A stretch of DNA of 8,389 bases, from assembly GCA_958403205.1 (NCBI GenBank), contig CATXWM010000054.1, positions 1-8,389 of the forward strand, read 5' to 3'. A model generated the notes under the pieces. It ran no database searches. It saw only the letters and a program-made list of their open reading frames with translations, and was not told where the DNA came from. The position numbers and the translations under genes were made by a program. This document shows, piece after piece, positions 1 through 5,288 of the stretch (positions within the stretch are counted from its first letter, which is position 1; every line of letters starts with the position of its first letter). Source of the DNA: an uncultured Collinsella sp. GTDB lineage: Bacteria; Actinomycetota; Coriobacteriia; Coriobacteriales; Coriobacteriaceae.

Positions 1-57
1 GCAGCAGGGGCTCTCAATGTTTTTATGTCCTGCTCATATCGTCTCTGCCGGCAGTGG

Positions 58-127
58 GGGGACAGTCCTTGCAGCTTTTTGCGAAGAGTGTCCCCAACGA
101 CTAGTCGTTTAAGAACGTCCCCAATGA
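58..127. repeat. Intergenic cluster of small direct and inverted repeats
   Basis: The stretch downstream of the HAD gene is built from nested repeats. GTCCCCAACGA (90-100) recurs as GTCCCCAATGA (117-127), with one mismatch in 11. Between them is a perfect 14-bp palindrome, AACGACTAGTCGTT (96-109). GGGGACA (58-64) is the inverse of TGTCCCC (89-95). Another palindrome, CTGCCGGCAG, lies just upstream at 45-54. No U-run follows any stem on the minus strand, so this is not a canonical terminator for the HAD gene. It may be a copy of a dispersed intergenic repeat; only genome-wide copy number would show that. Confidence 0.5.
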
Positions 128-970
128 TTAAGCGAGGGCGGCCATGATGGTGCGGGCGACGCCGTCGTGGTCGTTGTCGTATTCGGTGATGGCGTCGGCG
201 GCCTCGCGGTCTTCGGACTCGGCGTTGATCATGGCCATGCCGTGGCCCGCTGCCTGCAGCATGGGGATGTCGTTGATGTTGTCGCCGAACGCCCAGGCGT
301 CGGCGAGACGCTCGCCCAGGTGCTCGCATAGCCACGTGAGGGCCGTCCCCTTGGTGGCGCCCTCACCCATGACCTCGATATTCATGGCGTACGAACGCGT
401 GACCTCAATGCCTCCGAGCGTGTCGAGCTCTGCTGCGATGGCGTCGCGATCGGCCGGGTCGTGCCAGTACATGGCGATGCGTTCGAGCGTCTCGACCTCG
501 TCGATCTTGCTGTCGATATCCATGTCGATCGGTGTTCGTGTGCGCTTGAGCGAAGCCGCGATGTGGGGGTCGCCGCCACAGAACTCATCCAGACGCCCGT
601 ATAGCGAGCGGGGGAGGAAGCACTGTCCATCCGCGAAGATATCGAAGGTCACATCGTGGCCGGCGGCAATGCGGTGGATGCGGTGGGCAATGCCACGGTC
701 GAGCGGACGGCTCAAGATGCACGTGGCGCGCGAGGCGTCGGTGGGCGTATCCTCGTCGAGCTGCCAGACGCTGGCGCCGTTGGCACAGACCGCGTAACGC
801 ACGGCGGGATGGGCGAGAATGGGCTCAAAGATGCCCGACAGCGGACGCCCCGTGCAGGGAACAAACTCGATGCCACGACGTGCGAGCTCGTCGAGCATTG
901 CCCAGGTGGCATCGCTCATTTGCTTATCGCTCGTCAGCAGCGTCCCATCCATATCGGAAAACACAATCAT
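128..970 (-). CDS. Cof-type HAD-IIB family phosphatase
   Basis: A 280-residue soluble hydrolase of the haloacid dehalogenase superfamily, Cof/HAD-IIB type, which usually dephosphorylates sugar phosphates or similar small metabolites in the cytoplasm; the substrate cannot be told from sequence. All four catalytic motifs are visible. Motif I is DMDGT, with nucleophile Asp6 and general acid/base Asp8. Motif II is Thr40 in CTGRP. Motif III is Lys207 in ATKG. Motif IV is GDNIND at 229-234, which binds Mg2+. The region between motifs II and III is the C2 cap. The length is normal and the gene looks intact. The ATG at 968-970 is preceded by AGAAAGGA at good spacing. It follows citrate synthase on the same strand but lies behind a strong terminator. 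I see no convincing promoter in the short remaining gap, so expression may come from readthrough or a nonstandard promoter. Confidence 0.93.
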   Translation of the reverse strand: MIVFSDMDGTLLTSDKQMSDATWAMLDELARRGIEFVPCTGRPLSGIFEPILAHPAVRYAVCANGASVWQLDEDTPTDASRATCILSRPLDRGIAHRIHRIAAGHDVTFDIFADGQCFLPRSLYGRLDEFCGGDPHIAASLKRTRTPIDMDIDSKIDEVETLERIAMYWHDPADRDAIAAELDTLGGIEVTRSYAMNIEVMGEGATKGTALTWLCEHLGERLADAWAFGDNINDIPMLQAAGHGMAMINAESEDREAADAITEYDNDHDGVARTIMAALA

Positions 971-995
971 TCGTTGCGATCCTTTCTACTGGCAT

Positions 996-1032
996 AAAAA
1001 GCGTGGCCGAGGGCTTGGGTCCCTGGCCACGC
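996..1032 (-). terminator. Intrinsic terminator of the citrate synthase gene
   Basis: Read on the minus strand, GCGTGGCC (1025-1032) plus AGGG (1021-1024) pairs with CCCT (1010-1013) and GGCCACGC (1001-1008). One C is bulged, and a run of five T (996-1000) follows. The stem begins 24 bp after the citrate synthase stop codon. This is a textbook rho-independent terminator and separates citrate synthase from the HAD gene. Confidence 0.85.
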
Positions 1033-1056
1033 TCGAGTTCTATAACGGTCCGCGTC

Positions 1057-2475
1057 CTAGCGGTCGGCGAGCGGCTTGTACTCCAGCGGCTCGATCACCG
1101 GACGATAGGCCGGGCGAATAATACGGTGCGCGCAGAAGAGCTCTTCCATGCGGTGTGCCGACCAGCCGGCCATGCGGGCGACGGCGAATAGCGGCGTAAA
1201 AAGCGTCTCGGGCACGCCGAGCATCTTGTAGATAAAGCCTGTGTACAGGTCGATGTTGGCGCAGATGGGCTTGGTCATGCCGTGGTCGCGCATGACCTGG
1301 GGTGCCAGGCGCTCGATGCGCTCGATGAGTGCGAACTCTTCGCCCAAGTCCTTCTTGGCTGCCAGTGAGCGCGCGTAACGGCGGCAGACCTCGGCGCGCG
1401 GGTCGCTGAGCGTATAGACGGCGTGGCCCATGCCGTAGATGAGGCCCGTGCCGTCGAAGGCCTGCTTGTCGAGGATCTTGCCCAGGTAGGCCGCGACCTC
1501 GTCCTCGTCCTCCCAGTTGGAGACATGCGCGCGGATGTCCTCGTGCATAGACACGACCTTGGCATTGGCGCCGCCGTGGCGCGGGCCCTTGAGCGAGCCG
1601 ATAGCCGCGGCGTAGGCGGAATACGGGTCGGTGGCCGAAGACGACAGCACGCGGCAAGCGAAGGTGGAGTTGTTGCCGCCGCCGTGCTCGGCATGCAGCA
1701 TGAGCATAACGTCGAGCAGCATCGCCTCATCGCGGGTGAACGCCATGCCGCCGCGCAGGACCTGTAGGATGGTCTCGGCGGTGGAGAGACCGGGCGTAGG
1801 GTGCGGCACGTGAACCTCGGAGCCGCGAAGCTTGGCGACCGAGGCCATGTGTGCGAAGGCGGCGATGCGCGGGAGACGTGCGAGCATGGAAATGGCGACG
1901 TCGATTTCGTGCTCAGGCGTGATCACGTCTGGTTCGGCATCGAAGGCGTAGAGCAGCAGTACGGCGCGCTGGAGCACGTTCATGATGCTCGACGACACCG
2001 TGGTCATAGGGAACTCTTTAACGTACTCGTCGCTCAGATGTCTAAAGGCGCCCAGGCGCTCGCAAAAGCCGTCGAGCTCTTCCTTGTTGGGCAGCGAGCC
2101 CGTGATAAGCAGATAGGCGACTTCTTCGTAGCCGTAGCGATTCTCGGCCTGGGCATTGTTGACCAGATCCTCGATGCTGTAGCCGCGAAGCGTGAGCTTG
2201 CCCTGATCGGGCACGACCTTTCCGTCGACCTTGTTGTAGCCGTGCACATCCGAGATACGAGTGAGGCCCGCGACCACGCCCGAGCCGTCGGCATTGCGCA
2301 GGCCGCGCTTGACATTGTGCTCTTCGAACAAGCCCTCGTCATAAGGGTCGGTCGGCAGGCCGTGGTAGAGGCTTTCGCTCTCAGACGAAATCTGGCGGCT
2401 TGCTTCGTAATCCAGAACCAGTCGGCTCAAGTGGTCATCGAAGCGGTAATAGATTTTCTTGGCGTCGTAGGCCAT
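1057..2475 (-). CDS. gltA: Citrate synthase
   Basis: A 472-residue citrate (Si)-synthase that condenses acetyl-CoA and oxaloacetate to citrate in the cytoplasm. In an anaerobe this probably feeds a partial TCA route toward 2-oxoglutarate and glutamate. The catalytic triad of the family is present: His264 in LHAEHGGG, His351 in GMGHAVYTLSDPR, and Asp409 in ICANIDLYTG. Substrate-binding arginines are visible in VARMAGWSAHR (Arg434) and RIIRP (Arg451). The roughly 60-residue N-terminal extension before the core fits the longer citrate synthases of anaerobic Gram-positive bacteria rather than the E. coli type. The ATG at 2473-2475 has a strong GGAGAGGAG Shine-Dalgarno sequence. It lies 77 bp downstream of the ACT-domain gene on the same strand, with no terminator between them, so co-transcription is likely. 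The 2-methylcitrate synthase activity of some relatives cannot be excluded, but no prp genes are nearby. Confidence 0.95.
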   Translation of the reverse strand: MAYDAKKIYYRFDDHLSRLVLDYEASRQISSESESLYHGLPTDPYDEGLFEEHNVKRGLRNADGSGVVAGLTRISDVHGYNKVDGKVVPDQGKLTLRGYSIEDLVNNAQAENRYGYEEVAYLLITGSLPNKEELDGFCERLGAFRHLSDEYVKEFPMTTVSSSIMNVLQRAVLLLYAFDAEPDVITPEHEIDVAISMLARLPRIAAFAHMASVAKLRGSEVHVPHPTPGLSTAETILQVLRGGMAFTRDEAMLLDVMLMLHAEHGGGNNSTFACRVLSSSATDPYSAYAAAIGSLKGPRHGGANAKVVSMHEDIRAHVSNWEDEDEVAAYLGKILDKQAFDGTGLIYGMGHAVYTLSDPRAEVCRRYARSLAAKKDLGEEFALIERIERLAPQVMRDHGMTKPICANIDLYTGFIYKMLGVPETLFTPLFAVARMAGWSAHRMEELFCAHRIIRPAYRPVIEPLEYKPLADR

Positions 2476-2552
2476 GCGCGCTCCTCTCCGGGCCGCATCG
2501 GGGTGGCTTGCATGGGCATGCGCGCGTCAGGCTATCCCCAGCGGCTTGTTCG

Positions 2553-2840
2553 CTACAGGCGGTACATAAAGTTAAAGACGTCCTCGCGCTGGATGAACAC
2601 GTTGACGCCCGAAAGCTCGCCGGCCTCGGCCAGGGCCTTCTGCAGCTCAGCGAAGTCGAGCTTGGACTCGGCGGTATCGGCCAGCATGGTCATGGTGAAG
2701 ATGTCCTCGATAATGGACTGCGTGATGTCGCGGATGTCGACGTTGGCCTCGCCCAGGACGCGGGTGACGCCGGCGACGATGCCGGGGCGGTTCTTGCCAA
2801 GGACGGTGATGACGATACGGGAGGACGAGATCTCGGCCAT
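2553..2840 (-). CDS. ACT domain-containing protein (UPF0237-like)
   Basis: A 95-residue protein made almost entirely of one ACT domain, the beta-alpha-beta-beta-alpha-beta fold that binds amino acids or other small ligands at dimer interfaces. The N-terminal VITVLGKNRPGIVAGVTRVL stretch (about residues 10-29) has the characteristic DRPGIVA-like turn, with N17-R18-P19-G20. The second strand follows in NVDIRDITQSI, and the domain closes with the FIQREDVFNFMYRL C-terminus. This matches small stand-alone ACT proteins of the UPF0237 / GcvR-like group, which are putative metabolite sensors. No DNA-binding domain is present. The start ATG has AAAGGG upstream. It precedes citrate synthase in the likely operon, which suggests, without proof, a role in amino acid or carbon-flow sensing. 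Members of this group are often next to a UPF0210 gene, which is absent here. Confidence 0.9.
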   Translation of the reverse strand: MAEISSSRIVITVLGKNRPGIVAGVTRVLGEANVDIRDITQSIIEDIFTMTMLADTAESKLDFAELQKALAEAGELSGVNVFIQREDVFNFMYRL

Positions 2841-2887
2841 GGGAAACCCTTTCGCGTGATTGCGGCGCGCGCGGGGCGCTCCGCTAC

Positions 2888-2910
2888 GGTACAGTGTTCA
2901 TCATTGTACC
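2888..2910 (-). promoter_or_regulatory. Palindromic operator over the likely -10 box of the ACT gene
   Basis: GGTACAGTG (2888-2896) and CATTGTACC (2902-2910) form an inverted repeat with one mismatch in nine and a 5-nt spacer. On the minus strand it contains TACAAT (2903-2908), a good -10 hexamer about 60 bp upstream of the ACT start codon. No clear -35 box is found 16-18 bp upstream, where the sequence is GC-rich followed by six T. The placement suits a dimeric repressor, or an activator compensating for the weak -35. The regulator is unknown. Confidence 0.45.
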
Positions 2911-3236
2911 TGTCTGGCGCAAAAAAGGCGCGCTCGCTGCGGCGTTACATGCCTGCAACATGAGCGTAAGGGGGAAGGCCGTACGGGGAAGAGCCGTCTG
3001 GCGCGTGTCCGGCTCGTGTTGGGTTGATTTCCGATCTCAGCCGAACACATTGAGCGGACAGGCCGTTCCCGCAGTCAGCCGAACGCCTCCGACGGCTGAT
3101 TCCGAACTGGAAGCGGAGGGCATCCCCGCCCTTCGGTAGGGGATACCGCTCCGCGGCGCATGCCGCGGGCGGCGCCCCTATCGGACCACCGTGACCTCAG
3201 TTGGGATGGGCCCAGCACTGCCGCGTACTCGGTGAG
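2911..3236. other. Gene-free region with repeats between core genes and integrase remnant
   Basis: No open frame here has a ribosome binding site or recognisable protein. I see no tRNA. The stretch contains a 10-bp direct repeat TCAGCCGAAC (3037-3046 and 3075-3084). The second copy is also one arm of an inverted repeat with CGGCTGA (3093-3099). A 9-bp direct repeat GTCTGGCGC lies at 2912-2920 and 2996-3004. The strong hairpin at 3137-3180 is listed separately. The position beside an integrase remnant makes this the place to look for an old attachment site. Confidence 0.5.
3137..3180. repeat. 44-nt imperfect hairpin
   Basis: TAGGGG (3137-3142) pairs with CCCCTA (3175-3180). CCGC (3146-3149) pairs with GCGG (3169-3172). 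CCGCGGC (3151-3157) pairs with GCCGCGG (3162-3168) around a GCAT loop. That gives 17 base pairs, interrupted by a small internal loop and one bulged T. There is no U-run on either side, so it is not a standard terminator. A second partial stem, ATCCCC (3122-3127) with GGGGAT (3139-3144), overlaps it and would compete. It could be a REP-like palindromic element or the scar or end of the integrated element. Confidence 0.6.
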
Positions 3237-3962
3237 CTAGAGCCAACTGTTCGTCTTCACGTCGCGTATGGCGATATTTCGGTCGTCCGGCTCGGTGATG
3301 CCGTAGCCGAACGCCTGGAGCGTCTCGATGGACTCCTGGATCCTCTGTTGGAACATGGGACCCGGATCGACCCTCGGCCCGAGGTGCCCGCGCCAAAGGC
3401 ACGGCGTGGCGCGCAGCATGTTATGGATTTTGGAGATGGGCTCGATGTCGGCGTAGACGTTGAGCGTCGCCATGGCGTCCTTGTGGCCGAGGATCGATTG
3501 GAGCGCCTTGATATCGCCGCCTTGGCGGATCCACTGCGTTGCGAACGTGTGGCGAAGGCCGTGGAACGTGATCAGCTCGTCGTTGGTGCCCATGAGGCCG
3601 TTGGTCTCCGAGAACGTCTTGAACGCCCTGCGGATATAGCTTGTCGTCGCGAAGGTCGCGCCCGGCTCCGACAGGATGTAGCAGTCCCCGATCTCGACCG
3701 CCCCGGTAAGGCCGCGCAAGCGCAGCTTTCCGCAGTCGATCTCGTGGGTCTCCTTCAGGAAGGGGAGTAGGCCGACCGGGTCGATGGGGATACCCCTGGC
3801 GTCATGGGTCTTGGTGTCCTTGATGAACGAACCCATTCCCTTCGCGTACGCCACCGAGTGTCTGATCGAGATCAGGCCCGTCTCGAAATCCACATCGCAC
3901 CACCGAAGGCCGCAGACCTCGCCGATTCGCATCCCCGTGTGCAGGGCGAGTACGACCGCCCT
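3237..3962 (-). pseudogene. Tyrosine recombinase (integrase), N-terminally truncated
   Basis: The catalytic domain of a phage/ICE-type tyrosine recombinase. Numbering from the internal Met at 3930-3932 (231 residues), the whole active site is kept: Arg2 in HTGMRIGE, Lys41 in DTKTHDARGIP, His124-Arg127-His128 in HGLRH, His150 in LGH, and nucleophile Tyr160 in LNVYADI. About 70 residues follow the tyrosine. The reading frame is open for ten more codons upstream (RAVVLALHTG), which is genuine family sequence. It then meets the stop codon of the XRE gene in the same frame. The N-terminal SAM-like/core-binding domains, usually 100-150 residues, are absent, and no Shine-Dalgarno precedes the Met. 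I read this as a decayed integrase whose 5' end was replaced by the XRE module. A catalytic-domain-only product from readthrough cannot be excluded. Confidence 0.8.
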
Positions 3963-4214
3963 CTAATCCTCGGCGGACCAATCGAGTCCGAACTCCTTTC
4001 GGGCATCCTCTTCGCTCATGACTTCGAGAAGGTCTCCGGGTTGGCAACGAAGGGCGAGGCATAGCTGCTCGAGTGTGTTGAAGCGAATGCCGCGAATATG
4101 CCCTTTTTTAATACGGGACAGGTTTACGGGCGTGGTTCCAATCCTTTCGGCAAGTTCGTTCGAGGAAATCTTTCGCTCGGCCATGATCTTGTCGAGGCGA
4201 ACAATTACGGGCAT
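3963..4214 (-). CDS. XRE-family helix-turn-helix transcriptional regulator (YozG-like)
   Basis: An 83-residue protein consisting of a Cro/CI-type DNA-binding domain. The helix-turn-helix covers about residues 18-37 (SNELAERIGTTPVNLSRIKK), followed by the FNTLEQLCLALRCQPGDLLEV helices. That ending is typical of the small YozG-like regulators, and a short acidic tail (MSEEDARKEF..., about 66-83) follows. There is no ligand or dimerisation domain. Its ATG lies 9 bp after the stop of the upstream DUF2975-like gene, and the Shine-Dalgarno AAGGA overlaps that stop, so the two are translationally coupled. YozG-like regulators are known to sit next to DUF2975 membrane proteins, which supports both calls. 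The likely target is the palindrome in the divergent promoter region at 4774-4792. Its stop codon is immediately followed, in frame, by the truncated integrase. Confidence 0.9.
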   Translation of the reverse strand: MPVIVRLDKIMAERKISSNELAERIGTTPVNLSRIKKGHIRGIRFNTLEQLCLALRCQPGDLLEVMSEEDARKEFGLDWSAED

Positions 4215-4223
4215 GGCGTTTCC

Positions 4224-4736
4224 TTACGCAATCTCGTCGGAGTCGAGGTACAGCTCTCGGGCGTACAAGAAGAGCTGGGAAAGCATGAACAGGACGATGC
4301 CGAGAACCAGAGAGGTCCAATCGAATGATGAAGCGATCTCTTGGGCGCCGACGGCCCCCTCGCCGCCAAACATCGAAACGGAGGTTTTGAGTGAGCCGGC
4401 GTAGAGGCTGGTGGCAGCTTGAACAACGAAGAGAATGCCGAGCACCTTCAAGCATGTCGCAGACCCTTTCTTGAAGGGGTCTCCGCTCTTGATCGTCCAC
4501 ACGAGAACGGCGCTGAGGATGGTCGTAGCGATACCGATGACGGCAGGGACCAATGTCGAGATCGCAAGGGCTGGATACGCGGGGGAGTCTGCAATTACAG
4601 GGTTGTCGAGCACTTCGATTGCTGGCTTTAAGGAGAACGCCACTTGTGCGATGGCGGTGGCGCAAAGGGTCGCAGAGGCTATCGCACATGCGATGCGGAA
4701 GGAATGAAGCCGGGGAGTGCGATTGTCGGAACTCAT
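4224..4736 (-). CDS. DUF2975-like four-helix membrane protein
   Basis: A 170-residue integral membrane protein with four predicted helices at about residues 11-35, 56-82, 93-115 and 139-159. The SGDPF motif (84-88) between helices 2 and 3, the overall size, and the charged C-terminus ending in DSDEIA resemble the DUF2975 family (such as B. subtilis YoaS). The function of that family is unknown. The ATG at 4734-4736 has a strong GGAGG site five to six bases upstream. The gene comes first in a two-gene operon with the XRE regulator and is driven from the promoter at 4780-4808. The pairing suggests a membrane component that modulates or is controlled by the regulator, or that contributes to immunity against the peptide encoded divergently. 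That is inference. The family assignment is by architecture and context, not by a profile search. Confidence 0.78.
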   Translation of the reverse strand: MSSDNRTPRLHSFRIACAIASATLCATAIAQVAFSLKPAIEVLDNPVIADSPAYPALAISTLVPAVIGIATTILSAVLVWTIKSGDPFKKGSATCLKVLGILFVVQAATSLYAGSLKTSVSMFGGEGAVGAQEIASSFDWTSLVLGIVLFMLSQLFLYARELYLDSDEIA

Positions 4737-4773
4737 AATAACCTCCGAAGAATTTAAAAAACTCAGGTTACTT

Positions 4774-4792
4774 TTTAACAGTTTATGTTAAA
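4774..4792. promoter_or_regulatory. Candidate operator, TTTAACA-N5-TGTTAAA palindrome
   Basis: A perfect inverted repeat with 7-bp arms (4774-4780 and 4786-4792) and a 5-bp spacer. The spacer and adjoining base are the -10 hexamer of the minus-strand promoter. A further GTTA/TAAC pair (4768-4771 and 4776-4779) lies alongside. Size and position are typical of a Cro/CI-type dimer site. Binding would shut off the DUF2975-XRE operon (autoregulation) and could also affect the divergent peptide operon. Confidence 0.55.
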
Positions 4793-4808
4793 TTGACTTT
4801 GCCGTCAA
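4780..4808 (-). promoter_or_regulatory. Sigma70-type promoter for the DUF2975-XRE operon
   Basis: On the minus strand, -35 TTGACG (4803-4808), a 17-bp spacer, and -10 TAAACT (4780-4785) lead to the DUF2975-like gene, whose start codon is about 44 bp further on. Both boxes are close to consensus and the spacing is ideal. The -10 lies inside the palindrome at 4774-4792. Confidence 0.7.
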
Positions 4809-4846
4809 GTAATCACAGCATGCTGCAACCGAAACCCCTCTAGATT

Positions 4847-4850
4847 GGAG
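4847..4850 (+). promoter_or_regulatory. Ribosome binding site that sets the start of the secreted protein
   Basis: GGAG, continued by AGGA, lies six bases before ATG 4857. This favours 4857 over the in-frame TTG at 4845, which would overlap the site itself and has nothing suitable upstream. CCTCT (4837-4841) can pair with AGAGG (4849-4853), a weak 5-bp stem that would partly mask the site. Confidence 0.65.
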
Positions 4851-4856
4851 AGGATT

Positions 4857-5222
4857 ATGTTCAGTACTGTTAAGTCGTGTAAGCTCTTGGTTTTCCTCGG
4901 CCTCGCTCTTTGTCTGTTGCTGCCGGGAGCCCCCGCTTTTGCGGATACCCCGATGCCTCCTTCCCAGGAGAGCAGCCAGTGTGCCCTCGTTGAGCCCCTC
5001 GGGTATACGGACGACGTCGTCGATACCTACTGGAGCTACAGCTGTCCTCGCGGCGTAAGCGGGCACAGCATCTCGATGTTCAACATCTCTTACAAGACGA
5101 TCTCCTACCGAAATGGCTATCGCCGATCCGCGCATCATAGGGAATCCCGCCTCGCTGCAATGTGCTCCTGTGGTGTTCTTGGCACAACTGATAAATGGCA
5201 ATTTGTCTATAGCACCTACTAG
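4857..5222 (+). CDS. Small secreted four-cysteine protein, lactococcin 972-like bacteriocin candidate
   Basis: A 121-residue precursor with a classical Sec signal peptide: Lys6/Lys9, a hydrophobic core at about 10-22, and cleavage expected after AFA at residue 29. The mature protein is 92 residues with four cysteines (42, 63, 103, 105), enough for two disulfides. Its C-terminal half is rich in Tyr, Ser, His and Arg and contains a YWSY motif (58-61), a GYRRS segment (87-91) and an aromatic tail (KWQFVYSTY). Size, Sec export and spacing of the aromatic segments resemble the lactococcin 972 family, whose founder binds lipid II and blocks septum formation. That founder lacks cysteines, so the match is tentative. 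It is the first gene of an operon with an ABC permease and ATPase, the usual setting for a secreted peptide and its export or immunity pump. A signalling peptide or pump-associated binding protein are alternatives. The CDS call is firm; the function is not. Confidence 0.8.
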   Translation: MFSTVKSCKLLVFLGLALCLLLPGAPAFADTPMPPSQESSQCALVEPLGYTDDVVDTYWSYSCPRGVSGHSISMFNISYKTISYRNGYRRSAHHRESRLAAMCSCGVLGTTDKWQFVYSTY

Positions 5223-5232
5223 ATGCGAGGAA

Positions 5233-5255
5233 GGGCCGAGCATTTTGTTCGGCCC
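5233..5255 (+). promoter_or_regulatory. Stem-loop between secreted-protein gene and permease gene
   Basis: GGGCCGAGC (5233-5241) pairs with GTTCGGCCC (5247-5255) over an ATTTT loop: nine pairs, one of them G-U. It starts 10 bp after the stop of the secreted protein. No strong U-run follows (CTCTGTT), so complete termination is unlikely. Partial termination or protection of the upstream mRNA end would yield more peptide than pump. Confidence 0.6.
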
Positions 5256-5278
5256 CTCTGTTCCGACTGGATGAGGTT

Positions 5279-5282
5279 AAGG
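5279..5282 (+). promoter_or_regulatory. Ribosome binding site that sets the permease start
   Basis: AAGG lies six bases before ATG 5289. The in-frame ATG at 5223, abutting the previous stop codon, has no ribosome binding site. Using it would put the stem-loop of 5233-5255 inside the coding region and add a poorly structured 22-residue leader. Confidence 0.55.
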
Positions 5283-5288
5283 TTGGCG

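Noticed and set aside
971..995. Promoter for the HAD gene between the terminator and its start codon
   Set aside because: No -10/-35 pair is visible in the short space; readthrough is as likely.
1801..2859. Long plus-strand open frame (352 codons) opposite citrate synthase and the ACT gene
   Set aside because: It is the antisense shadow of two clear genes in GC-rich DNA, with low-complexity Ala/Val/Arg composition and no recognisable domain.
2911..3236. tRNA gene or intact attachment site beside the integrase
   Set aside because: No cloverleaf arms or T-loop signature could be found, and no second copy of a core repeat is visible within the window.
3201..3770. Plus-strand open frame (189 codons) opposite the integrase remnant
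   Set aside because: The minus-strand frame contains the complete recombinase active site; this one has no ribosome binding site or family resemblance.
4108..4689. Alternative minus-strand frame (193 codons) over the DUF2975-like gene
   Set aside because: Arg/Ser/Pro-rich shadow composition. The chosen frame has four clean membrane helices, a GGAGG site and coupling to the XRE gene.
4793..4821. Plus-strand promoter for the peptide operon: TTGACT (4793-4798), 17-bp spacer, CAGCAT
   Set aside because: The -35 is good but the -10 matches consensus at only three of six positions, so I could not place the promoter with confidence. It must lie somewhere in 4737-4850.
4816..4825. 10-bp palindrome CAGCATGCTG upstream of the secreted-protein gene
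   Set aside because: Short and isolated; it could be an operator half but has no supporting second element.
4845..4856. TTG start four codons upstream for the secreted protein
   Set aside because: It would overlap its own Shine-Dalgarno sequence; ATG 4857 has GGAG at six bases and gives a standard signal peptide.
4788..5243. Minus-strand open frame (151 codons) over the secreted-protein gene
   Set aside because: The plus strand has a signal peptide, cleavage site and ribosome binding site; the minus frame covers the divergent promoter region and looks random.
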